64,000 bases of DNA. It comes from Nocardia asteroides (GTDB lineage Bacteria > Actinomycetota > Actinomycetes > Mycobacteriales > Mycobacteriaceae). The first letter of the stretch is position 1. The number at the start of each line of letters is the position of its first letter. The notes below the pieces were generated by a model. That model was given only the letters and a program-made list of their open reading frames with translations, was not told the origin of the DNA and searched no databases. A program made the position numbers and the translations under genes. Of the stretch, positions 23,590 to 31,409 are shown piece by piece. The stretch is from positions 1,426,001 to 1,490,000 of the forward strand of contig NZ_CP089214.1 in assembly GCF_021183625.1 (NCBI RefSeq). Direction: 5' to 3'.

Positions 23590-24719
23590 GCGAATCAGAC
23601 CCGATGGTGGAGCGCGACCACACAGGGCCCTCACACAGCGTGAGCATGCCGCCGCGCGAGGTCCCGGTGGCCAATCCGGCGCTGCGGGATCTGCTCGGCG
23701 CCACCCCGCTCGCCCGGATCACCACCCCGCTGCCGCACGAGCACCGGGGGTTCTGGGCCAAGCTCGAGTACCTGCGGCCGGGCGGAATGAAGGCGCGCGC
23801 CGCCGTCTCCATGCTCACCGCGGCCAGGGCCCGCGGCGAGCTGCTGGCGGGCGCGCCGGTCGTCGAATCGACCAGTGGCACGATGGGATTGGGACTGCTG
23901 TACGCCGGGCAGCTGCTCGGCCACCCGGTGGTGCTCGTGGTCGACGACGAGCTGGAGCCCGCCATGCGGGCCCTGCTCACCGCGCACGGCGCCCGGCTGG
24001 AGATCGTCACCGCACCGCATCCGGCCGGCGGCTGGCAGCGAGCCAGGCTGGAACGGGTGCACAACGTCCTCGCCACGCTGCCCGGCGCCTGGTACCCGGC
24101 GCAGTACGACAACCCGGACAACCCGGCCGGGTACGCGGCGCTCGCCGGCGAGCTGCTCGCCGAGCTGGACGACATCGATGTGCTGGTGTGCAGCGTCGGC
24201 ACCGGCGGGCACAGCGCGGGGGTGGTGCGCGAACTGCGCAACCACCGGCCCGGAATCCGGCTGGTCGGGGTGGATTCGGTGGGCTCCACGCTCTTCGGGC
24301 GGCCGGACCGGCCGCGGCTCATGCGCGGGCTCGGCAGCAGCATCCACCCGCGCAATGTCGACTACGACGCCTTCGACGAGGTGCACTGGCTCGGCCCGGC
24401 CGAGGCGGTGGACGCCTGCCGCAGGCTGGCCAGGCACAGCTTCGTCACCGGCGGCTGGAGTACCGGCGCGGTCGCCGCCGTGGCGGCCTGGCTGGCCCGG
24501 GTGGACGATCCGGTGTCGGTGGTCGCGGTCTTCCCGGACGGGCCGCACCGGTACCTCGGGACCATCTTCGACGACGAGTTCTGTGCCCGCGCGGGGCTTT
24601 TCGCGCCGCGCAGGCCGTACCCGGTCGAGGTGGCCGATCCCGGCTGCGTCGCCGTCTCCGGCTGGACCCGGTGCCGGAATGTCGTCGACCCGCTGGCCGC
24701 GAAGCAGGTGCCCGCGTGA
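23586..24719 (+). CDS. Cysteine synthase-like PLP enzyme (operon gene 3)
   Basis: A 377-residue fold-type-II PLP enzyme related to cysteine synthase, SbnA and cystathionine beta-synthase. The Schiff-base lysine is Lys69 in RPGGMKARAA; compared with the usual P-x-G-S-x-K-x-R the loop lacks the Ser, a one-residue shortening. STSGTMGLG matches the substrate-carboxylate loop and VGTGGHSAG the phosphate-binding glycine loop. Such enzymes replace the beta-substituent of an activated serine with a nucleophile; SbnA uses glutamate. No SbnB-like dehydrogenase follows here. It starts at GTG 23586, overlapping the previous stop, and ends overlapping the epimerase start. Confidence 0.87.
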   Translation: MSESDPMVERDHTGPSHSVSMPPREVPVANPALRDLLGATPLARITTPLPHEHRGFWAKLEYLRPGGMKARAAVSMLTAARARGELLAGAPVVESTSGTMGLGLLYAGQLLGHPVVLVVDDELEPAMRALLTAHGARLEIVTAPHPAGGWQRARLERVHNVLATLPGAWYPAQYDNPDNPAGYAALAGELLAELDDIDVLVCSVGTGGHSAGVVRELRNHRPGIRLVGVDSVGSTLFGRPDRPRLMRGLGSSIHPRNVDYDAFDEVHWLGPAEAVDACRRLARHSFVTGGWSTGAVAAVAAWLARVDDPVSVVAVFPDGPHRYLGTIFDDEFCARAGLFAPRRPYPVEVADPGCVAVSGWTRCRNVVDPLAAKQVPA

Positions 24720-25771
24720 GGGTTTCGTGGCGGGTGACCGCGCTCGCGCTCACCACGCCGCTGCGGATCGCGCGCGGGAGTATGGGGGCGCGGGAGGCGG
24801 TGGAGGTGTCCCTCACCGATGCCGATGGGGTGCGGGGGTACGGGGAAGTGGTCACCAGCGTGCGGCTGGGGCTGGATGTCGCCGGGATCGCGCGGGCGCT
24901 GGAGGATTCCCGGCCCGCGCTGGCCGCGGCCGGGGACGGGGAGCAGGTGCTGGCGGTGCTGGCCGCCGCTCCCCTGCCCGCCGGGGTCAGGGCCGCGCTC
25001 GATGCCGCTGCGCACGATCTACTCGGGGTTCGGGCGGGGTGTCCGGTGTACGCCCTGCCTCGGAGCACCTCGGGTGCGGCAGGCGACGCGCCCGATCGCC
25101 CGGCGAACACCCTCGCGCCGGTCGCGACCGCGCGCACGATCGGGATCGGCGACCCGCGGGACGCCGCCGATCAGGCGAGACAACTCTGCGAGAACGGATT
25201 CCGGGTGCTGAAGGTCAAGGCCGGGGACGCGGCCGACATCGAGCGGCTCACGGCGGTGCGCACCGCCGCGCCGGACTCCACCGTCATCGCCGACGCCAAC
25301 GGCGCCTGGACCGCCGACCGCGCGGTCCGAATCCTGAATTACCTCCCGTGGCTCGACGCCGTGGAACAACCGGTGGCACCGGGCGCACCGGAGACCCTCG
25401 CCTGGGTGAGCGAGCGCAGCTCGGTCCCGGTGATCGCCGACGAGGACGCGGCCACCGCCGCCGACGTGCGCGGCCTGGCGGGCGCGGTCGCCGGCGTGAA
25501 CGTCAAACTCGCCGAGTGCGGCGGCCTCGATCCCGCCCGCGCCATGCTCGCCGCGGCACGGCACTGCGGGCTGGAGATCATGCTCGGCTGCCTGGTCGCG
25601 AGCTCGCTCGGCATCGCCCCCGCCGTACACCTGACCCGGCACGCCCGCTGGGTCGACCTGGACGGCCACCTACTGCTGGCACACGACCCGTGGACCGGCA
25701 TCGGCGGCCACGACGGCCTCCTGCGCCCGGACCACACCCCCGGCCTCGGCGTACGGCGGGTGGCCCCGTGA
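24716..25771 (+). CDS. Enolase-superfamily dipeptide epimerase-like enzyme (operon gene 4)
   Basis: A 351-residue member of the muconate-lactonizing subgroup. All catalytic positions are present: the K-x-K pair Lys166/Lys168 in VLKVKAG, metal ligands Asp193 (IADANG), Glu217 (VEQP) and Asp242 (IADED), and Lys264 in NVKLAECGG on the opposite face. The two opposed lysines are the acid-base pair of a racemase/epimerase. The C-terminal DLDGHLLLAHDP stretch resembles L-Ala-D/L-Glu-type dipeptide epimerases. In an operon with an ATP-grasp ligase it may invert one residue of a dipeptide-like intermediate; that is inference. It starts at GTG 24716 with a GTGA overlap. Confidence 0.87.
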   Translation: MRVSWRVTALALTTPLRIARGSMGAREAVEVSLTDADGVRGYGEVVTSVRLGLDVAGIARALEDSRPALAAAGDGEQVLAVLAAAPLPAGVRAALDAAAHDLLGVRAGCPVYALPRSTSGAAGDAPDRPANTLAPVATARTIGIGDPRDAADQARQLCENGFRVLKVKAGDAADIERLTAVRTAAPDSTVIADANGAWTADRAVRILNYLPWLDAVEQPVAPGAPETLAWVSERSSVPVIADEDAATAADVRGLAGAVAGVNVKLAECGGLDPARAMLAAARHCGLEIMLGCLVASSLGIAPAVHLTRHARWVDLDGHLLLAHDPWTGIGGHDGLLRPDHTPGLGVRRVAP

Positions 25772-26994
25772 GCGGAACCCTGACCTCGTTCCGGACCTTC
25801 CCGCTCGCGGTCCGGCTGCTGCTGATCAACCAGTTCGGCGTCAATCTCGGCTTCTACCTGCTGATCCCGTACCTGGCGACCTACCTGACCGACGACATCG
25901 GGCTCTCCCTCGCGGTGGTCGGGGTGATTCTCGGCGTGCGCAACCTGGCCCAGCAGGGGCTCTTCCTGCTCGGCGGCACCGCGGCCGACCGGCTCGGCGC
26001 GCGCGGCGTGATCATCGCCGGGTGCGGGCTGCGGACCGTCGGGTTCGGGCTCTTCGCGCTCGGCGAGTCGATGCCGGTGCTGCTGGCGGCCGCGGTGCTC
26101 AGCGGGCTGGCCGGCGCGCTGTTCAATCCTGCGGTGCGCGCCTACATCGCGGTCGCCACCGACCGCCGCGCCGAGGCATTCGCGCTGTTCAACGTGTTCG
26201 CGCAGGCCGGGGCGCTGGCCGGGCCCGCGCTCGGGGCGGTGCTCGTCTTCGTCGACTTCCGGGTGTCGGCGCTGGTCGCGGCGGGCATCTTCGCGCTGCT
26301 CACGCTGGCACAGGCCGCGGTGCTGCCGGGCCGCGCGGTGCCGCCGCAGCAGCGCTCGGTGCCCGCGCAGTGGTCAGCGTGCCTGCGCGACCGCCGCTTC
26401 CTCGCCTTCACGCTGGCGCTGAGCGGGATGTTCGCGCTGCAGAACCAGCTGTACCTGGTGCTCGCGGTGGCGGCGCAGCGCGCGACCGGGTGGGCGAGCG
26501 CGGTGGCGGCGCTGTTCGCGGTCTCCACGGCGGTGACCTTCGCCGGACAGGTGCCGATCACCAGGCGCCTCGGCGCACGCCCCGAGCGGGGCCCGGCGCT
26601 CGCGCTCGGCATGGTCGTCATGGGGGCCGGGTTCGCGCTGCTCGGGGCCGCGCCGCTGCTGGGGCTGGTGCCGCCGCTCGCGCTGATTCCGGTGCTGGTG
26701 ACGACGGTGTTCCTCGCCGTCGGGGTCATGATCGCGCAGCCGTTCGTGTACGAGCTCATTCCCGCCTTCACCACCGAGAGCGACACCGGGACCTACTTCG
26801 GCATGTTCTACCTGGTGTCCGGGGTGGTCGCGGCGGTGAGCACCGCCGCCGTCGGTGCGCTCGGCGAGCTCGGGGGCAGACCGACGGGGTGGGTCGCGGC
26901 GCTGGTCTGCGCCGGGATCGGCTTCGGCTGCGCCGCCGCGGTGCTGCTGCTGCACCGGTTCGGTGCGCTGCCGCGCGCGGAGGTCACCGCATGA
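25768..26994 (+). CDS. MFS transporter, putative metallophore exporter (operon gene 5)
   Basis: A 408-residue major-facilitator protein with about twelve hydrophobic helices. The loop between helices 2 and 3 reads GGTAADRLGARG, the family's conserved cytoplasmic motif. MFS proteins of this type export small hydrophilic molecules by proton antiport; in the staphylopine system an MFS exporter (CntE) sits next to the synthesis genes. Its position between the biosynthetic enzymes and the ABC importer suggests it exports the product. It is coupled at both ends: GTGA at 25768 and ATGA at 26991. Confidence 0.88.
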   Translation: MSGTLTSFRTFPLAVRLLLINQFGVNLGFYLLIPYLATYLTDDIGLSLAVVGVILGVRNLAQQGLFLLGGTAADRLGARGVIIAGCGLRTVGFGLFALGESMPVLLAAAVLSGLAGALFNPAVRAYIAVATDRRAEAFALFNVFAQAGALAGPALGAVLVFVDFRVSALVAAGIFALLTLAQAAVLPGRAVPPQQRSVPAQWSACLRDRRFLAFTLALSGMFALQNQLYLVLAVAAQRATGWASAVAALFAVSTAVTFAGQVPITRRLGARPERGPALALGMVVMGAGFALLGAAPLLGLVPPLALIPVLVTTVFLAVGVMIAQPFVYELIPAFTTESDTGTYFGMFYLVSGVVAAVSTAAVGALGELGGRPTGWVAALVCAGIGFGCAAAVLLLHRFGALPRAEVTA

Positions 26995-27935
26995 GCCGGC
27001 CGGGCCCGGGCCGCGGCCGTGGTGCGCCGGCCGGACCGACGGTGACCGGGTCGGGTCCGCAGCGCGGCACCGGCGGCACGCAGGCGGGAGCGGATCGCGG
27101 TGACGGAGCACTTCCCCGCACGCCGGGCGGAGCTGAGGCACGCAACTTCCTCACCGACAATCCGGCGCTCTACGAGGCGAAGTTCCCGGATCACGGCCAC
27201 CTGGCCGCGCGGTTCGTGCACGAGACCGTGGAACGGTTCGGGGGCGGGCGTGGACTGCTCGACCTCGGCTGCGGGACCGGTCGGGACGCCGGATACCTGG
27301 CCGGAATCGGCTACACGGTGACCGGGCTCGACTCCTCCGACGCCATGCTCCGCCACGCCCGGAAAGCGCATCCCGCAGCCACTTTCGTGCACGGCGACCT
27401 GCGCGAGTTCCAGCTCGGCGCCCGATTCGACATCATCACCTGCCTGGACAGCGCCCTGCTCTACTGCCACACCAATGCCGAGCTCGCCGGCTTCCTGCGG
27501 CACTGCGCCGGGCACCTGGCCCCGAACGGCCTGCTGATCGCCGAGATGCGCAACGGCGCCTTCTTCCTCGGCAGCACCGAACTGCTCGACACCACCAGCA
27601 CTCGCGCACTCACCCGGGACGGCGCCACCTACCACTCGCACACCACCCTGCGCATCGACCACTCCGCGCAACTCCTGCGCCGCAGCCGAACCTGGACCCT
27701 CCCGGACGGCGCCGCGCTGCACCAGGAATCGGCCTGGCGCCTCCTCTTCCCGCAGGAGCTGCGGTACTTCCTCGACGTCGCCGGATTCGACGTCCTCGCC
27801 CTCTTCGACGGCCCCGGCCCCCGCACCGACCCGGTGTGGGAACCCGGCGCGGCGCCGTCCGCCGACGCCGCCTCCGGCGATCGGCTGCACCTGGTCGCCC
27901 GGCTCCGGGCGGCCGCCCCCGAAGGAGAAGCCTGA
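26991..27935 (+). CDS. SAM-dependent methyltransferase (operon gene 6)
   Basis: A 314-residue class-I methyltransferase. After a Gly/Arg/Pro-rich, probably disordered N-terminal segment of about 45 residues comes the SAM loop LLDLGCGTGRDAGYLA, then an acidic residue at the end of strand 2 (TGLDSSD) and the DLREF and IITCLDSALLY motifs. It presumably N- or O-methylates an intermediate or the finished chelator. Related proteins act on glycine and other amines, but sequence alone does not fix the acceptor. The ATG at 26991 overlaps the MFS stop, and its stop overlaps the lipoprotein start (TGATG). The unusual N-terminal tail has no visible motif. Confidence 0.87.
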   Translation: MSRPGPGRGRGAPAGPTVTGSGPQRGTGGTQAGADRGDGALPRTPGGAEARNFLTDNPALYEAKFPDHGHLAARFVHETVERFGGGRGLLDLGCGTGRDAGYLAGIGYTVTGLDSSDAMLRHARKAHPAATFVHGDLREFQLGARFDIITCLDSALLYCHTNAELAGFLRHCAGHLAPNGLLIAEMRNGAFFLGSTELLDTTSTRALTRDGATYHSHTTLRIDHSAQLLRRSRTWTLPDGAALHQESAWRLLFPQELRYFLDVAGFDVLALFDGPGPRTDPVWEPGAAPSADAASGDRLHLVARLRAAAPEGEA

Positions 27936-29473
27936 TGCAGCACCCCACCCTCGACCGGCGCCGGTTCCTCGGAATCGCCGCGGGAACCGGCGCCGTCGCG
28001 CTCGCCGCCGCCTGCGGCACCGGTCCCGATCCCGCCGCCGCCCCGCGTGCGGGCGGGCGGCTGCGGGCGGTCTTCGCCGGCGGCGGGGCCCGCGAGGTGC
28101 TCGACCCGCACCGGGCCAATCTGTTCGTCGAGGCCGCGCGGGCGAAGGCGCTCTACGACAAGCTCGCCGACCTCGGCTCCGACGTGGCCCCACAGCCGCG
28201 GCTGGCCGAACGCTGGGAGCCGGACTCCTCGCTGACCCGCTGGCGGATCACGCTGCGGCAGGCGGTGTTCCACGACGGCCGCCCGCTGCGCGCGGCCGAC
28301 GTGCTGGCCAGCTACGCCCGCATCCTCGACCCCGCGCAGGCGCTGCGCGCCCGCTCCAGCCTCGCGGTCATCGACCTGGCCGCCAGCCGCGCGGTGGACG
28401 ACCGCACGGTGGAGTTCGCGCTGCGCCGCCCGTTCGTCGAGTTCCCCAACGTGCTCGCCGCCTTCGGCGCGTACATCGTGCCCGAGGGGCACACCGACTT
28501 CGACCGCCCGAACGGCACCGGCCCGTTCGCCTTCCGCGCCTTCGAGCCGGGCCGCAGCACCCTGCTCGCCCGCTTCCCCGACCACTGGGACGGCGCCCCG
28601 CACCTGGACGAGCTGGAGTTCCTGCTCGCCAACGAAGAGTCCGCCCGGATCAACGCGCTGCTCGGCGGCCAGGTCGAGTACGCACACGACCTCTCCGCCA
28701 CCACCGCGCGCAGCCACGAAGCCGGCGGCCGGGTCGCCGTGGTGCGCTCGGCGAACAGCCTGGCGCACGGCTTCGCCATGAAGGTGGACCGGCCGCCGTT
28801 CGACCGCCGCGAGCTGCGCGAGGCGCTCTTCCTGCTCGCCGACCGGCAGCAACTGGTGGACAGCGTGCTCTCCGGCGCCGGGCAGGTGGGCAACGACCTG
28901 TTCGGCCGCGGCTACCAGTACTACGACGGGGCCATCCCGCAGCGGACCGTCGACATCGATCGGGCACGCGCGCTGGTCAAGGCCGCCGGCGCCGATGGCG
29001 CGCGGATCGACCTGCTCACCTCCACCGCCTCCGCGGGCATGGTGGAGGCGGCCACCGTGCTCGCCGACCAGGCCCGCGCGGCCGGGCTCGCGCTGAACGT
29101 AGTGCAGGGCAACAAGGACACCTACTGGGCCGACACGCTGAACACCGGCGTGCTCACCAGCTTCCGCTCCGGCACCATGCCGATCGAGACGCACATCGCG
29201 CAGCGGCTGCTCGGCGGCGCGAGCAACAATGTGACCAAGTGGAACCGGCCGGAGTTCGACACGCTGTACGACACCGCCGTCGCCACCGCCGACCCGGCCG
29301 CCCGCACCGAGGTGTACGCGCGGATGCAGCGGCTGCTGCACAGCGACGGCGGCTACCTGTGGTGGGGGTTCGGGGAGAGCATCGTCGCCACCGCGCGCTC
29401 GGTCTCCGGCGTGGCGGCGGCACCCGCCAACACGCTGGACTGGGCGCGCTTCGACAAGGTCTGGATGGCGTGA
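27935..29473 (+). CDS. ABC importer substrate-binding lipoprotein, nickel/peptide type (operon gene 7)
   Basis: A 512-residue family-5 solute-binding protein (NikA/OppA/CntA type). A twin-arginine-like signal, RRRFLG at residues 8-13, runs into a lipobox ending at Cys27 (LAAAC), so it should be a lipid-anchored protein outside the membrane. The domain includes LAERWEPDSS, FHDGRPLRAADV and the conserved NGTGPFAF region. Family-5 proteins bind peptides, nickel or metal-opine complexes; CntA imports zinc-staphylopine. In this operon it should capture the metal-loaded product. Translation is coupled to the neighbours by TGATG and GTGA junctions. Confidence 0.9.
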   Translation: MQHPTLDRRRFLGIAAGTGAVALAAACGTGPDPAAAPRAGGRLRAVFAGGGAREVLDPHRANLFVEAARAKALYDKLADLGSDVAPQPRLAERWEPDSSLTRWRITLRQAVFHDGRPLRAADVLASYARILDPAQALRARSSLAVIDLAASRAVDDRTVEFALRRPFVEFPNVLAAFGAYIVPEGHTDFDRPNGTGPFAFRAFEPGRSTLLARFPDHWDGAPHLDELEFLLANEESARINALLGGQVEYAHDLSATTARSHEAGGRVAVVRSANSLAHGFAMKVDRPPFDRRELREALFLLADRQQLVDSVLSGAGQVGNDLFGRGYQYYDGAIPQRTVDIDRARALVKAAGADGARIDLLTSTASAGMVEAATVLADQARAAGLALNVVQGNKDTYWADTLNTGVLTSFRSGTMPIETHIAQRLLGGASNNVTKWNRPEFDTLYDTAVATADPAARTEVYARMQRLLHSDGGYLWWGFGESIVATARSVSGVAAAPANTLDWARFDKVWMA

Positions 29474-30414
29474 GCTTCGGCCGGTACGTGGCGCGGCGGC
29501 TCGCGCTCGGCGCCACGCAGGTGCTCGCCGTCGTCATCCTGGTGTTCCTGCTGGTGGAGGCGCTGCCGGGGGATGCGGCGGTGACGCTCGCCGGGGACAA
29601 CCCCGAGCCGGAGCGGATCGCGCGCATCCGCGCCGCCATGGGGCTGGACCGGCCCGCGCCGGAGCGGTACCTGGATTGGCTGGCCGGGCTGCCCCGCGGC
29701 GACCTCGGCACCTCGCTCGCCGCCGACCGGCCGGTGCGCGAGTTCCTCGCCGCGGCGGTGCCGCCGACGCTGCTGCTCGCCGGGCTCACCCTGGCGGTGC
29801 TGGTCCCGCTGGCGGTGTGGCTCGGGGTGCTCTCCGGGAGCCGGGAGGGCGGGGTCACCGACCGGGTGGTGAGCGGGGTGAGCATCGGGCTGCACGCGGT
29901 GCCGGAGTTCGCGCTGGCGCTGCTGCTGGTCGCGGTGTTCGGGGTCGGACTCGGGTGGTTGCCGCCGACCGCCGTCGGGATCGACCCGTTCACCGAGCCG
30001 GCCGTCCTCGTCCTGCCCCTGCTGGTCCTGGCCGCGCGGCCGATCTGCTCGGTCGCGCGGTTGGTGCGCGCCGGGACCATCGAGGCGCTGGAGTCCGGGT
30101 ACGTCCGCCAGCTGGTCCGAATCGGACTGCCCGGGTGGCGAATACGCTACCTGCACGCCCTCCCGAACGCCGTGGCGCCCGCCGTGCAGCAGCTCGCGCG
30201 CACCGTCGACTGGCTGCTGGGCGGTGTGATCGTGGTCGAGGCGGTCTTCGTGATCCCCGGCCTCGGAACCGAGCTCATGGACGCGGTCGCCGCGCGAGAC
30301 CTGCCGGTCGTCCAGGGCCTCGCGGTCCTCTTCGCGACCACGACGGTGCTGGTCAACCTCGTCGCCGACGTGATCGCGTTCCGCTCGGCCCCGCGAACGG
30401 CAGGGCTCCGATGA
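29470..30414 (+). CDS. ABC importer permease, DppB/NikB/CntB type (operon gene 8)
   Basis: A 314-residue permease of the peptide/nickel class with six predicted helices. The N-terminal RYVARRLALGATQVLAVVIL helix and the following GDAAVTLAGDNPEPER loop are typical of DppB proteins, and the EAL-x-SGYVRQL stretch with conserved Gly is the coupling helix that docks on the ATPase. It should pair with the permease encoded next. It starts at GTG 29470 inside the lipoprotein stop codon and ends with an ATGA overlap. Confidence 0.9.
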   Translation: MSFGRYVARRLALGATQVLAVVILVFLLVEALPGDAAVTLAGDNPEPERIARIRAAMGLDRPAPERYLDWLAGLPRGDLGTSLAADRPVREFLAAAVPPTLLLAGLTLAVLVPLAVWLGVLSGSREGGVTDRVVSGVSIGLHAVPEFALALLLVAVFGVGLGWLPPTAVGIDPFTEPAVLVLPLLVLAARPICSVARLVRAGTIEALESGYVRQLVRIGLPGWRIRYLHALPNAVAPAVQQLARTVDWLLGGVIVVEAVFVIPGLGTELMDAVAARDLPVVQGLAVLFATTTVLVNLVADVIAFRSAPRTAGLR

Positions 30415-31409
30415 ACGCGAACCTCGAATTCCCCGCCGGTAGTCCGGCACCGCTCCCCAGCCCGCCGACCGGCTCCCGCACCGAGCTGCGCGCGCCGGCC
30501 CGGCCGCCGACTCCGACCACTGCGCGGACCCCGCCCCAACCGCGCGATCCGGTCGAGCCGGCGAAGCCGAAGCGAGACCGGAACGCACCCCACGCGCGTC
30601 GCGCTTCCTGGGCGCGCAGCCTCGCCCCCGTCGCGCGGTACGGCGTCGGTATCGCGCTGCTGGGGGTTCCGCTGCTGCTGGCACTGACCGGCCCCTGGTT
30701 TGTCCCGGACGAGCTCACCAGGGGCATCCCGTTCGCGGGCGGCGCCGAGCACCCCCTCGGCACCGACTTCGTCGGCCGCGACGTGTGGCACCAGGTCCTG
30801 CTCGGCGGCCGCAGCGTCGTGCTGATCGCGCTCACCGCCACCGCGCTCGCCTACCTGGCCGGCATCCCGATGGCGCTCGCGGCCGCCACCACCCGGCACC
30901 GGTGGGTGGACGAGGCACTCATGCGCCCGCTCGACCTGCTGCTCGCAGTCCCCTCCCTGCTCCTGCTCATCCTGGTAGCCGGAATCGCCGACGCCGGAAC
31001 CGGCATCGTGATCCTCGCGGTAGCACTGGTGAACCTTCCCGACGTGGTTCGGGTGGTCCGCGCCGCAGCGCTGGAGATAGCGGGCCGCCCCGCGGTCGAG
31101 GCCCTCCGCCTCCAGGGCGAGAGCCGAACCTACATCGCCGTCCGCTACATCGGCCGCTCGCTGCTGCGCACCCTCGCCGCCGACGTCGGCATCCGGCTCA
31201 CCGCGGCGCTCTACCTCGTGGCCTCGGCCTCGTTCCTCGGCATCGGAGTCTCCCCGGACGCCGCCGACTGGGCCGTCATGGTCGACCGCAACCGCGCCGG
31301 CCTGTTCCTGCAACCCTGGGGAGTCGTCGTGCCCGCCCTGCTCATCGTCGCGCTCACCGTCGGCCTCAACCTGATCTTCGACAACGCGACCGATCGGCGG
31401 CACCGATGA
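30411..31409 (+). CDS. ABC importer permease, DppC/NikC/CntC type (operon gene 9)
   Basis: A 332-residue permease. The membrane domain begins at about residue 77 and ends with a VALTVGLNLIFD-type last helix; the EALRLQGESRTYIAVRYI stretch is the ATPase coupling loop. HPLGTDFVGRDVW is the usual DppC landmark. The first 65-70 residues form a Pro/Arg/Thr-rich hydrophilic tail that is longer than in typical DppC proteins and looks disordered; it should lie in the cytoplasm. The start at ATG 30411 is fixed by the ATGA overlap, although an internal start would remove the tail. Confidence 0.88.
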   Translation: MNANLEFPAGSPAPLPSPPTGSRTELRAPARPPTPTTARTPPQPRDPVEPAKPKRDRNAPHARRASWARSLAPVARYGVGIALLGVPLLLALTGPWFVPDELTRGIPFAGGAEHPLGTDFVGRDVWHQVLLGGRSVVLIALTATALAYLAGIPMALAAATTRHRWVDEALMRPLDLLLAVPSLLLLILVAGIADAGTGIVILAVALVNLPDVVRVVRAAALEIAGRPAVEALRLQGESRTYIAVRYIGRSLLRTLAADVGIRLTAALYLVASASFLGIGVSPDAADWAVMVDRNRAGLFLQPWGVVVPALLIVALTVGLNLIFDNATDRRHR

